Shown piece after piece: positions 39,161 through 50,600 of a stretch of 64,000 nucleotides of DNA (its first letter is position 1; each line of letters starts with the position of its first letter). Made by a program: the position numbers and the translations under genes. The notes beneath the pieces were generated by a model. It ran no database searches. It had not been told where the DNA came from and was given only the letters and a program-made list of their open reading frames with translations. Source of the DNA: Lutimonas saemankumensis (GTDB lineage Bacteria > Bacteroidota > Bacteroidia > Flavobacteriales > Flavobacteriaceae); the NCBI RefSeq assembly GCF_020171465.1, contig NZ_JAIUZR010000004.1, positions 124,001-188,000 of the forward strand. The letters run 5' to 3'.

Positions 39161-40279
39161 ATGAAGTCAAAGTATGTTTTAATACTAATTTGCTCTTTTC
39201 TGATCTTTTCTTGTGAAATACCTGAAAATACTTTTAAACCTGGAGAAGTTTGGTTAGATAATAATGGAGTCCATATCAATGCCCATGGTGGTGGGATTCT
39301 CTTTTTTAATGACACTTATTATTGGTTTGGTGAGCATAAGACGGAAGGTGAAGCAGGAAATAAAGCCAATGTGGGAGTTCATTGTTATTCCTCTAAGGAT
39401 TTGTACAATTGGAAAGATGAAGGTGTTGCTTTATCAGTCTCTAATGATTCTTCATCTTTGATCGTAAAAGGTTGTATTGTAGAGAGGCCCAAGGTAATTT
39501 ATAATACCAAAAACAAGCAATTTGTCATGTGGTTTCACCACGAGTTAAAAGGGAAGGGATATGATGCCGCTATGACTGGTGTAGCATTAAGTGATAAAAT
39601 AACAGGTCCGTACAATTATGTAAAAAGCATGAACCCGAATAAAAGTCAATGGCCCTTGAATTATCCCGATAGTTTAAAATCGTTAAGCCCAAATTTAGAC
39701 GGATTTAAAAGGTGGTCAGAAGAATGGAACAAAGAAATGATCAATGGGGCAATTCTCAAAAGAGATTTTGAACGTGGACAAATGGCCCGTGATATGACGC
39801 TTTTTGTAGATGATGACGGGAAGGCGTATCATATCCACTCCTCTGAAGAAAACACCACACTTCATATCGCAGAATTGACGGATGATTATTTAGACTTTAC
39901 AGGAAAGTATACAAGAGTTCTAATCAACAAGAGTAATGAGGCTCCGGCCATTTTTAAGAAAGGCGAAAAATATTTTATGATTACTTCAGGGCTATCAGGT
40001 TGGAAACCAAATGCAGCCAGATCTGCCGTTGCTGACCATCCGTTAGGCCCCTGGAAAGAACTGGGTAATCCTTGTCGAGGAACCGAAGAAGAGGTAACTA
40101 AGACATTTTACTCACAAAGCACATTTGTATTGCCTGTTCAGGGAAAACAAGACACTTATATTTTTATGGCGGATCGATGGACTCCTGAAAATGCGATTGA
40201 CGGAAGATATATTTGGTTACCCATAGAATTTGAAAACAATAAACCCATTATTAAATGGCAGGATGAATGGAAGATGTAA
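39161..40279 (+). CDS. GH43-like five-bladed propeller glycosidase, lipoprotein
   Basis: 372 residues. Lipobox IFSC with Cys18. The propeller begins VWLDNNGVHINAHGGGILFFNDTYYWFGEHKTEG, the entry block of the GH43 group that includes exo-beta-galactosidase and galactanase-type subfamilies (GH43_24/34-like). Later blades: VERPKVIYNTKNKQFVMWFH, ARDMTLFVDDDGKAYHIHSSEENTTLHIAELT and EAPAIFKKGEKYFMITSGLSGW. The usual N-terminal catalytic Asp is replaced by the NAHGG segment, as in those subfamilies, so the mechanism may differ from classical GH43. Likely trims beta-galactose or a related unit. It starts the last plus-strand unit, with GH95 18 bases downstream. Confidence 0.8.
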   Translation: MKSKYVLILICSFLIFSCEIPENTFKPGEVWLDNNGVHINAHGGGILFFNDTYYWFGEHKTEGEAGNKANVGVHCYSSKDLYNWKDEGVALSVSNDSSSLIVKGCIVERPKVIYNTKNKQFVMWFHHELKGKGYDAAMTGVALSDKITGPYNYVKSMNPNKSQWPLNYPDSLKSLSPNLDGFKRWSEEWNKEMINGAILKRDFERGQMARDMTLFVDDDGKAYHIHSSEENTTLHIAELTDDYLDFTGKYTRVLINKSNEAPAIFKKGEKYFMITSGLSGWKPNAARSAVADHPLGPWKELGNPCRGTEEEVTKTFYSQSTFVLPVQGKQDTYIFMADRWTPENAIDGRYIWLPIEFENNKPIIKWQDEWKM

Positions 40280-40296
40280 AAATCAAAAAATAAAAT

Positions 40297-42672
40297 ATGA
40301 AGAAAATAAACATACTCTTCCTTTCACTATCCGTAGTTTTAGGGTTCACTGCCTGTAACAAAACAACGGTCAAAAGTGAATCAACCTTGAAGCTGTGGTA
40401 TGAGCAACCGGCAACCGACTGGCAATCAGAAGGGCTTCCTATTGGTAATGGCCATTCAGGAGCCATGTTTTTTGGTGGAATTGAAAATGAGCAGATCCAG
40501 TTTTCAGAAGGTACCCTTTGGAGCGGTGGGCCGGGATCAGGAAAGGAGTATAACTACGGCATAAAAAAAGATGCCTGGAAACACCTTGCTGAAGTACGTC
40601 GTTTATTAGATGAAGGAAAAATGGAAGAAGCTCATGAATTAGCCAACCGAGAATTAACCGGGTCCATTTATAAAGCTGAAGGATCAACATCCCAATTTGG
40701 CAACTACGGAGCACAGCAAACCATGGGTGATATTTTTATCGATATACACAATGAAGGAGTAGTAACAGGTTATAGAAGGGAGCTGGATATCTCAAAAGCA
40801 GAAGGACGAGTAAGCTATAAAATCGATGGTACCCGTTACAAACGTACTTATTTTGCTTCTTATCCGGCTAATACCTTCGTCTACCGCTTTGAATCAGATA
40901 AATTAACTGATTACACTTTTCGTTTTAAATCACCTCACAATAAGATCGATGAGTCCTTTGCTAATTCTGTTTATTCTTATCAGGGAGAAGTTGCTGATAA
41001 CGGAATGGAGTTTGAAACACGCTTCAAGGTTGATACTGATGGGAGCATAAACTATAAAGACGGAAAAATAAATATCAATGGGGCAAAATACCTGAATATT
41101 TATCATGTTGCAGCAACAGATTATACCAATCTATACCCAAATTATAAGGGGAATGACTATCAGGCTGAAAACAAAAGAACCTTTCAAAACATTGAAGGTA
41201 AATCCTACCTCGACCTTTTAGACGAACATCAAAAAGATTATAAATCACTTTATGACAGAGTTCATTTTAAATTAGGAAATAAAACAAAAGACAGCCTTCC
41301 CACCAACCTGCGATTGTTGGAATATGCCAATGGAGCCACGGATCTAGGGCTGGAAGAACTTTATTTTCAGTTTGGCCGTTACATGATGATTTCATCCTCT
41401 CGCCCAGGAACCATGCCCATGAATTTACAGGGGAAATGGAACAATAGTACCAATCCCGCATGGGCTTGTGATTATCATATGAACATCAATCAGCAAATGT
41501 TGTACTGGCCGGCAGAAATAACCAATCTTAGTGAATGCCATGAACCTTTATTTGACCATATGGAGAGCCTGGTTGAGCCTGGAAGGGTTTCAGCGCAGGA
41601 ATTTTACAATACAAGAGGTTGGGTGGTCAATACCATGAACAACCCATTTGGTTATACTTCACCGGGTTGGAATTTTCCCTGGGGAGCGTTCCCGGGTGGT
41701 GCGGCATGGTTATGTCAGCATCTATGGGAGCATTATGATTTTACGCAAGACAGAAATTTCTTAGAACAGACCGCTTATCCATTGATGAAGGAAGCAGCCT
41801 TGTTTTGGATCGATTATTTAATCGAAGACGAGAACGGATATTTGGTTTCTTCTCCTTCTTATTCTCCTGAGCATGGCGGAATTTCAAGAGGTTCGTCAAT
41901 GGATCATCAGATCGCATGGGACCTTTTAAACAATTGTATTGCAGCCAGTAAAATATTAGGTATAGATGGTGAATTTAAAACAGAAGCACAAAGAATTCGA
42001 GACAGGATTTCTCCTCCAACCATTGGTAGCTGGGGACAGCTCCAGGAATGGAAGGAAGATGTGGACGACCCAAATAGCAAGCACCGCCATGTATCTCATT
42101 TATATGCTTTCCATCCGGGAAAACAAATCTCCATGGAAAAAACACCTGATCTCGCAGAAGCTGCAAAAGTAAGTCTAAATGCACGTGGAGATGGTGGAAC
42201 AGGATGGTCACTGGCATGGAAGGTAAACTTTTGGGCCAGGTTTAAAGATGGGGACCGTGCTTATAAATTATATCGAAGGTTGTTATTTCCGGCTTCCATA
42301 GAGGGTGAAAAGATAATGGGGCAAGGCAGTGGAACTTATCCCAACCTGTTTTGTGCACATCCCCCTTTTCAATTGGATGGCAATATGGGAGGTACAGCAG
42401 GAATGGCAGAAATGTTGATTCAATCGCATACCGGGGTATTGGAAATACTTCCGGCCCTTCCTTCTGCATGGGAGAAAGGACATGTGAAAGGTTTAAGGGC
42501 GAGAGGTGGATTTGAGGTAGCTCTCGACTGGAAAAATGGAAAACTTCAACAACTCGAAATTCTTTCTCAAAAAGATGCTGAAATCAAGCTGAAATTCAGG
42601 AAAAATCAGAAATCGATTCAAATTAAAAAAGGTGAAAAACTCTGTTTTGACGAGGATTTGAATACCTTGTAG
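40297..42672 (+). CDS. GH95 alpha-L-fucosidase/alpha-L-galactosidase, lipoprotein
   Basis: 791 residues. Likely lipidation at Cys20 (GFTACN). N-terminal beta-sandwich starts [29 protein letters not shown] (34-62), then ETLWSGGP-like [10 protein letters not shown], a helical linker and the (alpha/alpha)6 barrel. [19 protein letters not shown] supplies Asn396 and Asn398, matching the paired asparagines used by the inverting GH95 mechanism. [38 protein letters not shown] and [15 protein letters not shown] follow as expected. Characterised members release alpha-1,2-L-fucose or alpha-L-galactose. Together with the double GH29 it is the main evidence that an L-fuco-configured sugar is the target. 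Confidence 0.93.
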   Translation: MKKINILFLSLSVVLGFTACNKTTVKSESTLKLWYEQPATDWQSEGLPIGNGHSGAMFFGGIENEQIQFSEGTLWSGGPGSGKEYNYGIKKDAWKHLAEVRRLLDEGKMEEAHELANRELTGSIYKAEGSTSQFGNYGAQQTMGDIFIDIHNEGVVTGYRRELDISKAEGRVSYKIDGTRYKRTYFASYPANTFVYRFESDKLTDYTFRFKSPHNKIDESFANSVYSYQGEVADNGMEFETRFKVDTDGSINYKDGKININGAKYLNIYHVAATDYTNLYPNYKGNDYQAENKRTFQNIEGKSYLDLLDEHQKDYKSLYDRVHFKLGNKTKDSLPTNLRLLEYANGATDLGLEELYFQFGRYMMISSSRPGTMPMNLQGKWNNSTNPAWACDYHMNINQQMLYWPAEITNLSECHEPLFDHMESLVEPGRVSAQEFYNTRGWVVNTMNNPFGYTSPGWNFPWGAFPGGAAWLCQHLWEHYDFTQDRNFLEQTAYPLMKEAALFWIDYLIEDENGYLVSSPSYSPEHGGISRGSSMDHQIAWDLLNNCIAASKILGIDGEFKTEAQRIRDRISPPTIGSWGQLQEWKEDVDDPNSKHRHVSHLYAFHPGKQISMEKTPDLAEAAKVSLNARGDGGTGWSLAWKVNFWARFKDGDRAYKLYRRLLFPASIEGEKIMGQGSGTYPNLFCAHPPFQLDGNMGGTAGMAEMLIQSHTGVLEILPALPSAWEKGHVKGLRARGGFEVALDWKNGKLQQLEILSQKDAEIKLKFRKNQKSIQIKKGEKLCFDEDLNTL

Positions 42673-42693
42673 ACTTAAATTATATTTAAAGTG

Positions 42694-43611
42694 ATGAATA
42701 AATTATTATCAACATTCCTCATTTTTACACTAATCATTGTTAGTTCCTACGGGCAGGAAACAGTTAGGCTATGGAGCGATCAGGACATCCCCAATTTTCA
42801 ACTAAGTGATGAGCAAGAGTTTATTGCGGAGGACCGAAACATCCTGTTTATTGAAAAAGTTCAAAGGCCGGCTCTGGAAATCTTTCTTCCATCGAAAAGG
42901 AATTCGAAAAATATCGGGGTGTTAATTCTTCCCGGAGGAGGATATTCAGGAGTAGCCTATGACTGGGAAGGAACAGACTACGCGAAATGGTTGAATTCTA
43001 TTGGTATTGCTGCTTTTGTACTAAAGTACAGAATGCCTCAGTCTGAATCTGTCATCACCTCCCACAAGGCTCCGATTCAGGATGCGCAGCGTGCCATCCG
43101 CTATATACGAGACAATGCCAAAAAGTTTACTATTAAGAAGAATAAAGTTGGCGTTCTTGGTTCGTCCGCCGGAGGGCATTTGGCATCAACCCTCTCAACT
43201 CACGAAGAAAATTATTACACATTGAAAGATGAAATCGACTTGGAGGATAAAAGGCCTGATTTTCAAATCTTGATTTATCCTGTAATAAGTATGGAAAAAG
43301 GTGTGACTCATATGGGTTCAAGAAATAACCTTTTAGGTAATCATCCTGAGGAGGAATTGATTCGTCAGTTTTCCAATGAATTGCATGTAACTGAAAATAC
43401 CCCCGCAAGTCTTATAATTCACTCAGGTAATGACAAAGCGGTACCCATAGAAAATTCACTTAGGTATTATAAGGCTTTACTGAATAAAAATGTTGCTACA
43501 ACGATGCATATATTCCCTGATGGAGGTCATGGATATGGTTTGGGTCTAAACAATGAAAATGCCCCTCATTGGAACTCACTTGCCAGGAATTGGTTAGAGC
43601 AATTTGAATAG
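42694..43611 (+). CDS. Secreted alpha/beta-hydrolase (acetylxylan esterase/BD-FAE-like)
   Basis: 305 residues from the ATG at 42694; an in-frame GTG directly upstream is a less likely start. Signal peptide ending IVSSYGQ. Oxyanion region LILPGGGYSGVAYDWEG, nucleophile elbow GVLGSSAGGH with Ser158, acid in IHSGNDKAVPIENS and His in DGGHGYGLG. This is the layout of small acetyl-esterases that strip acetyl groups from glycan oligomers. A different sequence subgroup from the esterase at 12871, so the two may act on different ester positions. Last gene of the plus-strand run; it converges on a TonB-dependent barrel gene 38 bases downstream. Confidence 0.85.
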   Translation: MNKLLSTFLIFTLIIVSSYGQETVRLWSDQDIPNFQLSDEQEFIAEDRNILFIEKVQRPALEIFLPSKRNSKNIGVLILPGGGYSGVAYDWEGTDYAKWLNSIGIAAFVLKYRMPQSESVITSHKAPIQDAQRAIRYIRDNAKKFTIKKNKVGVLGSSAGGHLASTLSTHEENYYTLKDEIDLEDKRPDFQILIYPVISMEKGVTHMGSRNNLLGNHPEEELIRQFSNELHVTENTPASLIIHSGNDKAVPIENSLRYYKALLNKNVATTMHIFPDGGHGYGLGLNNENAPHWNSLARNWLEQFE

Positions 43612-43649
43612 TCGGATCTCTTTAACCCGAATTCTGTTCATCATGTATT

Positions 43650-45968
43650 CTAAATATTGTAAACGGCTCCCAATATGACGCTCCTTGAATTGTAGGATCT
43701 ATGGAAATTGTTATACGTCGCGTTGGAATAGCCTTGATAAATGCTTTTTCTACCCATAAAAATATCTTTTGCCTTTAAGCTGATGCTAAATTTATTTTTC
43801 AAAAAGGACTTATTGACTCGCACATCTACAAAAGAATAATCAGAAATTTCAGCATTTGGAATATATCTCCTGCCCTGGTAATTGTAATTGATATTGAATC
43901 TCAGTTTGTAACTTGTTTTATAAGCCAGACCTATCTTTGCAGAACCGGATATTCCTTTGTTACTGGCTCTTGGATCCAGCAGGTCATCTTTCATTTCTAA
44001 ATGATACGCCAAGAGATATGTATTGATCGAAAAATTTTTATTGATCTTATATTTCTGTGTTAGATCGAGGCCATATGAGTTGGTTTCATCTATATTTTCA
44101 GGTTTGCTCAAAAGAACAGCATCTGCTTCGGATTCTGAAATGATTCTGGCAATTTTGTTTTCTTCCTTCCTGATAAAAACAGAAAACTTATTATTTAATA
44201 TTCCGGAATTTAAATTGTGAACCAATTCAGCATTCCAGATCGAAGGAATATCTAAAAATGGGTTTCCACTTCTAATAATATCAGGATTTGAATAAATAGC
44301 ATGTGGATTAAGGTAAAGGTATTTTGGCGCAATGATCCTCCTTGAAAACCCCAGGCTCATATTTTGATTTTGATTTACCTTGTAATTTATATCCAGTACA
44401 GGTGAAGGGATAAGATTATGAGTTGTATAACTCGAATCTATTTCTTTTATAGAAGATACCCATGTAATGTTTTCTAATCTCAAGCCTAAACTTACAGCTA
44501 CTTTTTTACGATTAAATGTTACCGAAAGATAACTTGCAAACTTGTTCTCAAGATAATCATAGGTATAACTTCTTTTGGGATCTATTTCCCAGTCCCCCGT
44601 ACTTTGACTGAATTTTTCTACCAAAGACTCCATGCTGTTATCCGTAAGCTTAAAGGAAGCGCCTGCCTCCAAATGAAAAACTTCACTCAGATCTCTGTCA
44701 TAGTCAACTCTGGATAAAACAAAATTCAGGCTTTCATCTGTCCTTACCTTATTGCCCCATAAATTATTTTCACTCAAATCAAACGTATTTGAGTTATTAG
44801 TTCTTACAGAACTTAAGTTCTGGTACTGATTCGTCCACTCAAAATTTCCTATTCTATCGGATTTTCTCCTCCAAATGGCTACAACGTTACTTATATTTTG
44901 ATTGAAATCATTATCGTTTGTTGAATAATTTTCTCGAGGTGGGTTTGAGATATACTGATTCTTAAGAAATATATCGGGTTCCTGTTGGTTATTTACCAAA
45001 AAACCTTTAAGCATCAACACATTTTTTTTGTTTAGTTTATATGCGGCATTGGCAAATATCTTTTTTCGTTTCACATTGGTGCTGTCCAGCTTTTCCTGTA
45101 ATAAAACCTGCTCTTTTAGATCAAAGGTTCTCACCAGTTCTTGTTCCCTGTAAAAATTCTGATTTTGAATAAACCCTCCTGCTCCAAAATTCCACTTGTT
45201 TTTGCGGTAATTACCATGAAGTTGTAGGTTATAAAAATCGTAGTTTCCCCCAAGTGTACTTAATTTTAAACTTTTTTGCTTTACACCTTTTGATTTGAGC
45301 TTTACATTGATGATTTTCGAGCCGGCATATTTTGCGGAAGCATTGGTCTGAACTTCAATACTTGAAATAATCTGCGGGCTTAGAGAATTGAATTCGTCCC
45401 GAGTACTTTCAATGCCGTCAATTAATAAAACTGGCTTTTGTCCTTGAATGGCAATGCCCTCATCATCAACATTAACTGACGGGATATTTTCCAATAATTC
45501 ACTTACAGAAGTACTTTGACTCAAGCCTTCGTTGATGTTCAAGATCGTTTTATTACTTTTTTGTACGATTGTATTTCTTTCAATAACTACTTCAATATCC
45601 TGTAAAGACTGTACACTCTCATTCATATAAATTATTCCCAGGTTAATAGTTTCTTCGGAAGAGAATTCTATTTTCTTTTTGATACTGGAATAACCAATAA
45701 ATAATAACTTAATCGTATAAGAATCTTCGACGAGATTTTCAAAATGAAAAGAACCTTCCAGGTTTGTTGTACTGCCCTTTATTGCGTTCGTGGTGTCTGC
45801 AGCAAAAAGCAACGTATGAACAAATGGCAAGGGTTCTTTCGTGCCGGAATCGAATACCTGGCCCTTAATTGATCTGTTCTGACCATACACTTTAAGGCTA
45901 AATGAAACTAACAACAAGCCTAATAAAAAGCAAACACTTCTGCTCTTTCTCATTTTTTGAAATGGCAT
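43650..45968 (-). CDS. TonB-dependent outer-membrane barrel (CarboxypepD-reg plus OMP_b-brl_3 type), no SusD partner
   Basis: 772 residues. Either the ATG at 45968 or the one at 45953 can start it; both give a signal peptide ending LKVYGQ. Domains: a carboxypeptidase-regulatory-like beta-sandwich (about 30-115, SIKGQVFDSGTKEPLPFV and LEGSFHFENL), a TonB plug (about 120-235, ISELLENIPSVNVDDEG-like, LLIDGIEST), and a barrel ending in YNI. This class of shorter receptor is not paired with SusD. Substrate unknown; possibly an oligosaccharide, metal or cofactor connected to glycan use, since it is divergent from a sulfatase and shares its regulatory gap with dyad repeats. Confidence 0.85.
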   Translation of the reverse strand: MPFQKMRKSRSVCFLLGLLLVSFSLKVYGQNRSIKGQVFDSGTKEPLPFVHTLLFAADTTNAIKGSTTNLEGSFHFENLVEDSYTIKLLFIGYSSIKKKIEFSSEETINLGIIYMNESVQSLQDIEVVIERNTIVQKSNKTILNINEGLSQSTSVSELLENIPSVNVDDEGIAIQGQKPVLLIDGIESTRDEFNSLSPQIISSIEVQTNASAKYAGSKIINVKLKSKGVKQKSLKLSTLGGNYDFYNLQLHGNYRKNKWNFGAGGFIQNQNFYREQELVRTFDLKEQVLLQEKLDSTNVKRKKIFANAAYKLNKKNVLMLKGFLVNNQQEPDIFLKNQYISNPPRENYSTNDNDFNQNISNVVAIWRRKSDRIGNFEWTNQYQNLSSVRTNNSNTFDLSENNLWGNKVRTDESLNFVLSRVDYDRDLSEVFHLEAGASFKLTDNSMESLVEKFSQSTGDWEIDPKRSYTYDYLENKFASYLSVTFNRKKVAVSLGLRLENITWVSSIKEIDSSYTTHNLIPSPVLDINYKVNQNQNMSLGFSRRIIAPKYLYLNPHAIYSNPDIIRSGNPFLDIPSIWNAELVHNLNSGILNNKFSVFIRKEENKIARIISESEADAVLLSKPENIDETNSYGLDLTQKYKINKNFSINTYLLAYHLEMKDDLLDPRASNKGISGSAKIGLAYKTSYKLRFNINYNYQGRRYIPNAEISDYSFVDVRVNKSFLKNKFSISLKAKDIFMGRKSIYQGYSNATYNNFHRSYNSRSVILGAVYNI

Positions 45969-46018
45969 TTACCAAAACACCAAAGTAGCTTAAAAAGCCA
46001 TCCTTTTTGAACCAACTA

Positions 46019-46190
46019 TTATCCATTAAAGTGCATTCATTAACAGTTTATTCCGTTTCAGTGTATTTAAATTTCAATTTTCAACAACTCCTAGATGCCA
46101 AAACCTGACACTCAGTAAAAGCCTGGTCATGACATGGATAATATCTGAGTATATTTTGTTAAAATAAATGGCTATTTTATCCATGACAAT
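46019..46190. promoter_or_regulatory. Divergent regulatory region with inverted TGGATAA repeats
   Basis: The 257-base divergent gap (45969-46225) between the orphan receptor and a sulfatase holds three copies of TGGATAA. One is at 46135-46141 on the plus strand. The others are on the minus strand, at 46177-46183 and 46019-46025. The two inner copies are a dyad: CATGGATAA (46133-46141) and TTATCCATG (46177-46185) are perfect complements, and over 15 bases they match at 13 positions. They flank TATATTTTG, a near-match to the Bacteroidota -7 element. Inference: operator for the HTCS or AraC regulator encoded nearby. The same heptamer occurs at 51771 and 60719. Confidence 0.45.
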
Positions 46191-46225
46191 CGTGTTATTT
46201 GAACATTGAAGCATTACAACGAACA

Positions 46226-47611
46226 ATGATGAAAAAAACATTGATTATTTTACTGTTTATTGTGAATATAATTCACGCCCAGAACAGAACTGAGCAAAAT
46301 CCAAATCTTATCATCATCATGACTGATGATATGGGATGGGCGGATGTGGGATTCAATGGTTGTAAAGACATTCCAACACCAAATATTGATATGATAGCCA
46401 ATCAAGGTGTCCGTTTTGAGGAGGGGTATGTTTCATTTCCTGTTTGCGGACCCAGCAGGGCCGGATTATTGACAGGAAGGTACCAGGACCGTTTTGGCTT
46501 TACAACAAACCCCTCAATTGATCCTAACAATCCTGTCGCAGGGCTTCCTACTTCAGAAGAAACGATTGCCACAGTTTTGAGAAAAGCCAATTATAAAAGT
46601 GCGATCATAGGAAAATGGCACATGGGGACCCACCCAGATTTTCATCCTTTGGAACGGGGCTTTGATTATTTTTACGGATTCCTTTCAGGAGGGCATAATT
46701 ATTTTCCGGACCAGCTTACCTTAAATGATCTTTCAGAAGTAACCGAAAAATGGCAGTGGTACAGAACAAAGATCATTGAGAACAGAACAAAAATTGAGAC
46801 GGATGATTATCTTACCGATGAACTCAGTGATGCCGCAGTCCGATACATAGACAAACAAGCCGAAAGTGATCAGAGATTTATGCTTTATTTAGCCTATAAT
46901 GCTCCTCATACACCCTTACAGGCCACAGAAAAATATTTATCTCGTTTCCCTGAAATAAAGGATAAAAGAAGAAAAACCTATGCCGCCATGGTGAGTGCGG
47001 TTGATGACGGAGTGGGTCGCGTATTACAAAAGCTGGAAGAAAAAGGTCTGGATGAAAATACCATCATCGTGTTTTTATCAGATAATGGAGGAGCAAAAAA
47101 TAATGCCTCAAATAACGGTCCTTTAAGAGGCCTCAAAGGAGACCTTTTCGAAGGAGGAATAAGGGTGCCCTTTGCCATCCGATGGAAAGGAACAATTCCT
47201 GAAGGTCAAAATTACAAAAACCCTGTATCCTCACTTGATATCATGGCGACTATAGTAAGTCTGAATCAAATTGAGATCAACCCTAAAAGGACTCTCGATG
47301 GAGTAGATCTGATGCCGTTTTTAACAGGTAAGAATAAAGGCCTTCCTCATGATATTTTGTTTTGGAGAAAATGGGAACAGAACGCCATGGCGATCCGGAA
47401 AGGAAATTATAAACTTGTGGCCAACCAAAACAAAGAAAAATATATTCCTGATCTATACCAAATGGATCTGTCTGAATCTGAAGACAAGATTCTAAAAAAC
47501 AAGGACAAAGTTTATTCAGAATTACTATCAGACTGGAATCAGTGGAACAAGGAATTGAAAGATCGGATTTTCCCGACCCTTCAAGATAGATGGTGGACTA
47601 CACAGGATTGA
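46226..47611 (+). CDS. Formylglycine-dependent sulfatase (S1)
   Basis: 461 residues from the ATG at 46226. An upstream TTG at 46199 would add nine residues in front of a good signal peptide (MMKKTLIILLFIVNIIHAQ), so it is not used. CGPSRAGLLTGRYQDRFG with Cys74; MTDDMGWADVGFNGC; IIGKWHMGTHPDFHPLERGFDYF; YNAPHTPLQ; LSDNGGAKNNASNNGPLRG. Paralogue of 37660-39054. It ends only 3 bases from the end of the convergent HTCS gene, so any terminator would have to lie inside coding sequence. Confidence 0.92.
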   Translation: MMKKTLIILLFIVNIIHAQNRTEQNPNLIIIMTDDMGWADVGFNGCKDIPTPNIDMIANQGVRFEEGYVSFPVCGPSRAGLLTGRYQDRFGFTTNPSIDPNNPVAGLPTSEETIATVLRKANYKSAIIGKWHMGTHPDFHPLERGFDYFYGFLSGGHNYFPDQLTLNDLSEVTEKWQWYRTKIIENRTKIETDDYLTDELSDAAVRYIDKQAESDQRFMLYLAYNAPHTPLQATEKYLSRFPEIKDKRRKTYAAMVSAVDDGVGRVLQKLEEKGLDENTIIVFLSDNGGAKNNASNNGPLRGLKGDLFEGGIRVPFAIRWKGTIPEGQNYKNPVSSLDIMATIVSLNQIEINPKRTLDGVDLMPFLTGKNKGLPHDILFWRKWEQNAMAIRKGNYKLVANQNKEKYIPDLYQMDLSESEDKILKNKDKVYSELLSDWNQWNKELKDRIFPTLQDRWWTTQD

Positions 47612-47614
47612 GAA

Positions 47615-50600
47615 TCAAACATAATCCTTTGGGCTTACACCAAACATTTTTTTGAAGCTCTTACTAAAATATGAGCTATTTGAAAACCCTACTTTATACA
47701 TTACTTCCTTCACATTATATTTTCCGCTTTCCATCAATTGAGCGGCCTTTTTTAATCTTATGGAACGGATAAAATCATTTGCAGTCTGACCCGTCAATCC
47801 TTTAATTTTTCTGTAAAAATTAGTATGATTCATTCCGGCAAGATCGCTTAAAGACTTCACATTTAAGTTGCTGTCATCAATATTTTTTTCGATTATTCGT
47901 ACCACCTTACTCAGGAAGTTTTCATCCAAAGAACTTAGCTCAATATTACTAATCTCTGTACTGCGTTGGTTGATAAAAGTTTTCTTGAGCTTCTCCCTTT
48001 GTTTGATCAGGTTCTTTGACTTAGTTATCAGATAATCGAACTGGAAAGGCTTTCCTACATAGTCATCAGCCCCGTACTCAACACCTGTTAATTTACTTTT
48101 TGAATCACCCTTGGCAGATAACAGAATTATGGGAATATGACTGGTTCTAATGTCCGTTTTTAGCTTATTGCATAATTCATAACCATCCATTCTTGGCATC
48201 ATGACGTCTGAAATAATGATATCAGGCATCCTTCTGGTGGCTGAATCAAAGCCCTCTACTCCATCAACCGCCGTGATAACATTGTAGAATTTATCGAAAC
48301 TTTCTTCAAGAAATTCCCGCATATCCTTTTCGTCTTCAACAATCAACAAAACCGGTAATTTCCTTTTCTTATCATTAATTCCGTTTTCCCGAATTTCAAA
48401 TTCACCTCTTACCGATTCTATTTCCTTTATTCTACCATTGATCTGTGTCTTTTCAACAAAATCCGTAAAAGCTTCCTTTTCTGTTGGTATCTCTATTATG
48501 AATTCACTTCCTTTGTTCAATTTACTTTTAAATTCCACAAATCCATTATGCAGTTTTACATACTCCTTTACGAGCGATAGACCGATTCCGCTCCCACCCT
48601 GATTTGTGTAATTTGTTGATTCGATATTCGAAAACCTCTCAAAGACCTGATCCTGATCTTCATTATTAATACCAACTCCTGAATCTTTGACAGAAATCAA
48701 TAGTTTGGAAACCTTTTTTTTGTACTCCAGCTTTAGTTTGATCGAACCTCTATCTGGCGTGAATTTATAGGCATTCGACAAAAGATTCAACAATGTTTTT
48801 TCCATTTTTTCAAGATCAAACCACATATGCAATGACTTCCTGTTTGATTTGAAAGTCATATCCAGTTCTCTGTGCAAGGCTTCGCTTTCAAACCTGTCAA
48901 AGATATTTTTGGAGAATTCTACGATATCATATTCCTGTATCTCAAGTTTCTCCACTCCCTTTTCAAATTTTCTCAGGTCAAGAATCTGATTAACAAGTTT
49001 AATAAGTCTGCCTGCATTTCTGTCGATTACGCTCAATTTTCTGACCATTTCAACATCTTCTTCCTCTTCAATGATTCTTTCAAGAGGAGCTTTAATAAGG
49101 GTAAGGGGTGTTTTCAACTCATGGGTGATTGTGCTGAAAAATTTAGTTTTTAACTCAGCTAGTTCTTCTGTCTTCTTTCTTTGAAATGTTTCTAATTTTA
49201 TTCTGTTATTATATTTTTCCCTCGAAAGAATTACTCGATATCCAATCATTACAGACAAAACCAAAATAATAACATAAAACGCATAAGCCAGGTTAGATGC
49301 ATAGAATGGTGGTTTAATCGAAATTCCAAACTTCCTTACTTCGTTACTGCTGATTCCAAAAGCATTGCTCGCTTTAACCTTAAAGACATATTTTCCTGGT
49401 TGTACTTTAACATATTTAGCCACATTGTTCCCATTATTTAAAATATTCCAGACTTCGTCATATCCCTCGAGCATATAACTATAGGTTATATTTTTATTGT
49501 CTATCAGGTTTAAAGAAGAGAATGAAATATCAAAACTATTGTCGTTGTAGGATAAATTAATATTTTCAATTTGGTTTAAGGGCTTTTCAGAAAAGAGCTC
49601 CTTATAAAACTCAGCATCTTTAGATTCATCTTTGCCCAGTACCTCAAAATTTGTAAATCTTAAATCCGGAGCTGATTCGTTAAAAGTAATTTGGTTCGGA
49701 TCGAAGCTTATATAACCATCCAGACTATTAAAGAATATTCTCCCTTCTTTATTCTTGTATCCTTTTCGGCTAAACTTAATATTCCGAATGAGATAACTTG
49801 GAACTTTTCTTAAAACAGAACGGCTTACATCAAATTGATAGATATTTGAATAATCCGATAACCAAATAAAATTGTCATCTACTATCATTCCTCTGACAAT
49901 CATATCGAGATCGGTAATTCTAATAAAATTATTCGCTTCACCATCCCACTTAAATAATCCATTTTCGGCAGCAGCCCAAAATTCATTATCGTTCAGGTAG
50001 GTATCATAAACAACCCCATTTGGAGCATCTTCCTCTGGACCAAAGGAGATTATTTCCTCTGTTTCCACATTCAATTTGATCAGGCTTATAAAAGTGTCGA
50101 TCCAAAGGTTATTGCTACTATCTAAGGTAATTTCTTTTATTCGGGTTACAGGAACCTTATTCTCATTTAGGACCGGATAAGGGTTAAAATTTCTGTCCTT
50201 CTTACCCCCTGTTGACTTGTAAAGTCCTTTATTGAGAGTAGAAACCCATAAATCTCCGTTTAATTCGATAGCAATATCCGACATATAATTTGTTCCTAAA
50301 TACCCCTTTTTACCAACTTGTGCCGTATAACTGACAAACTTGTCTCGATTAGAATCAAATTTATTAATACCTCCTGGTGTTGCTAACCAGATATTATCCT
50401 CATCGTCAATATAGATTTTCGAAACTTTCGTATGAAGAATTTGCGGAGGATGAAACTCAGAATACTTATTTTTATCAGGATCATACTTGATCAACCCTTC
50501 ATTTGACGCAAACCAATAATTACCTTTCCTGTCTTCCAAAATCGAATTCACCTCAAAACTCTCAGCATGCTGTTTTCCGTTATTTCCTGTTTGATTAAAT

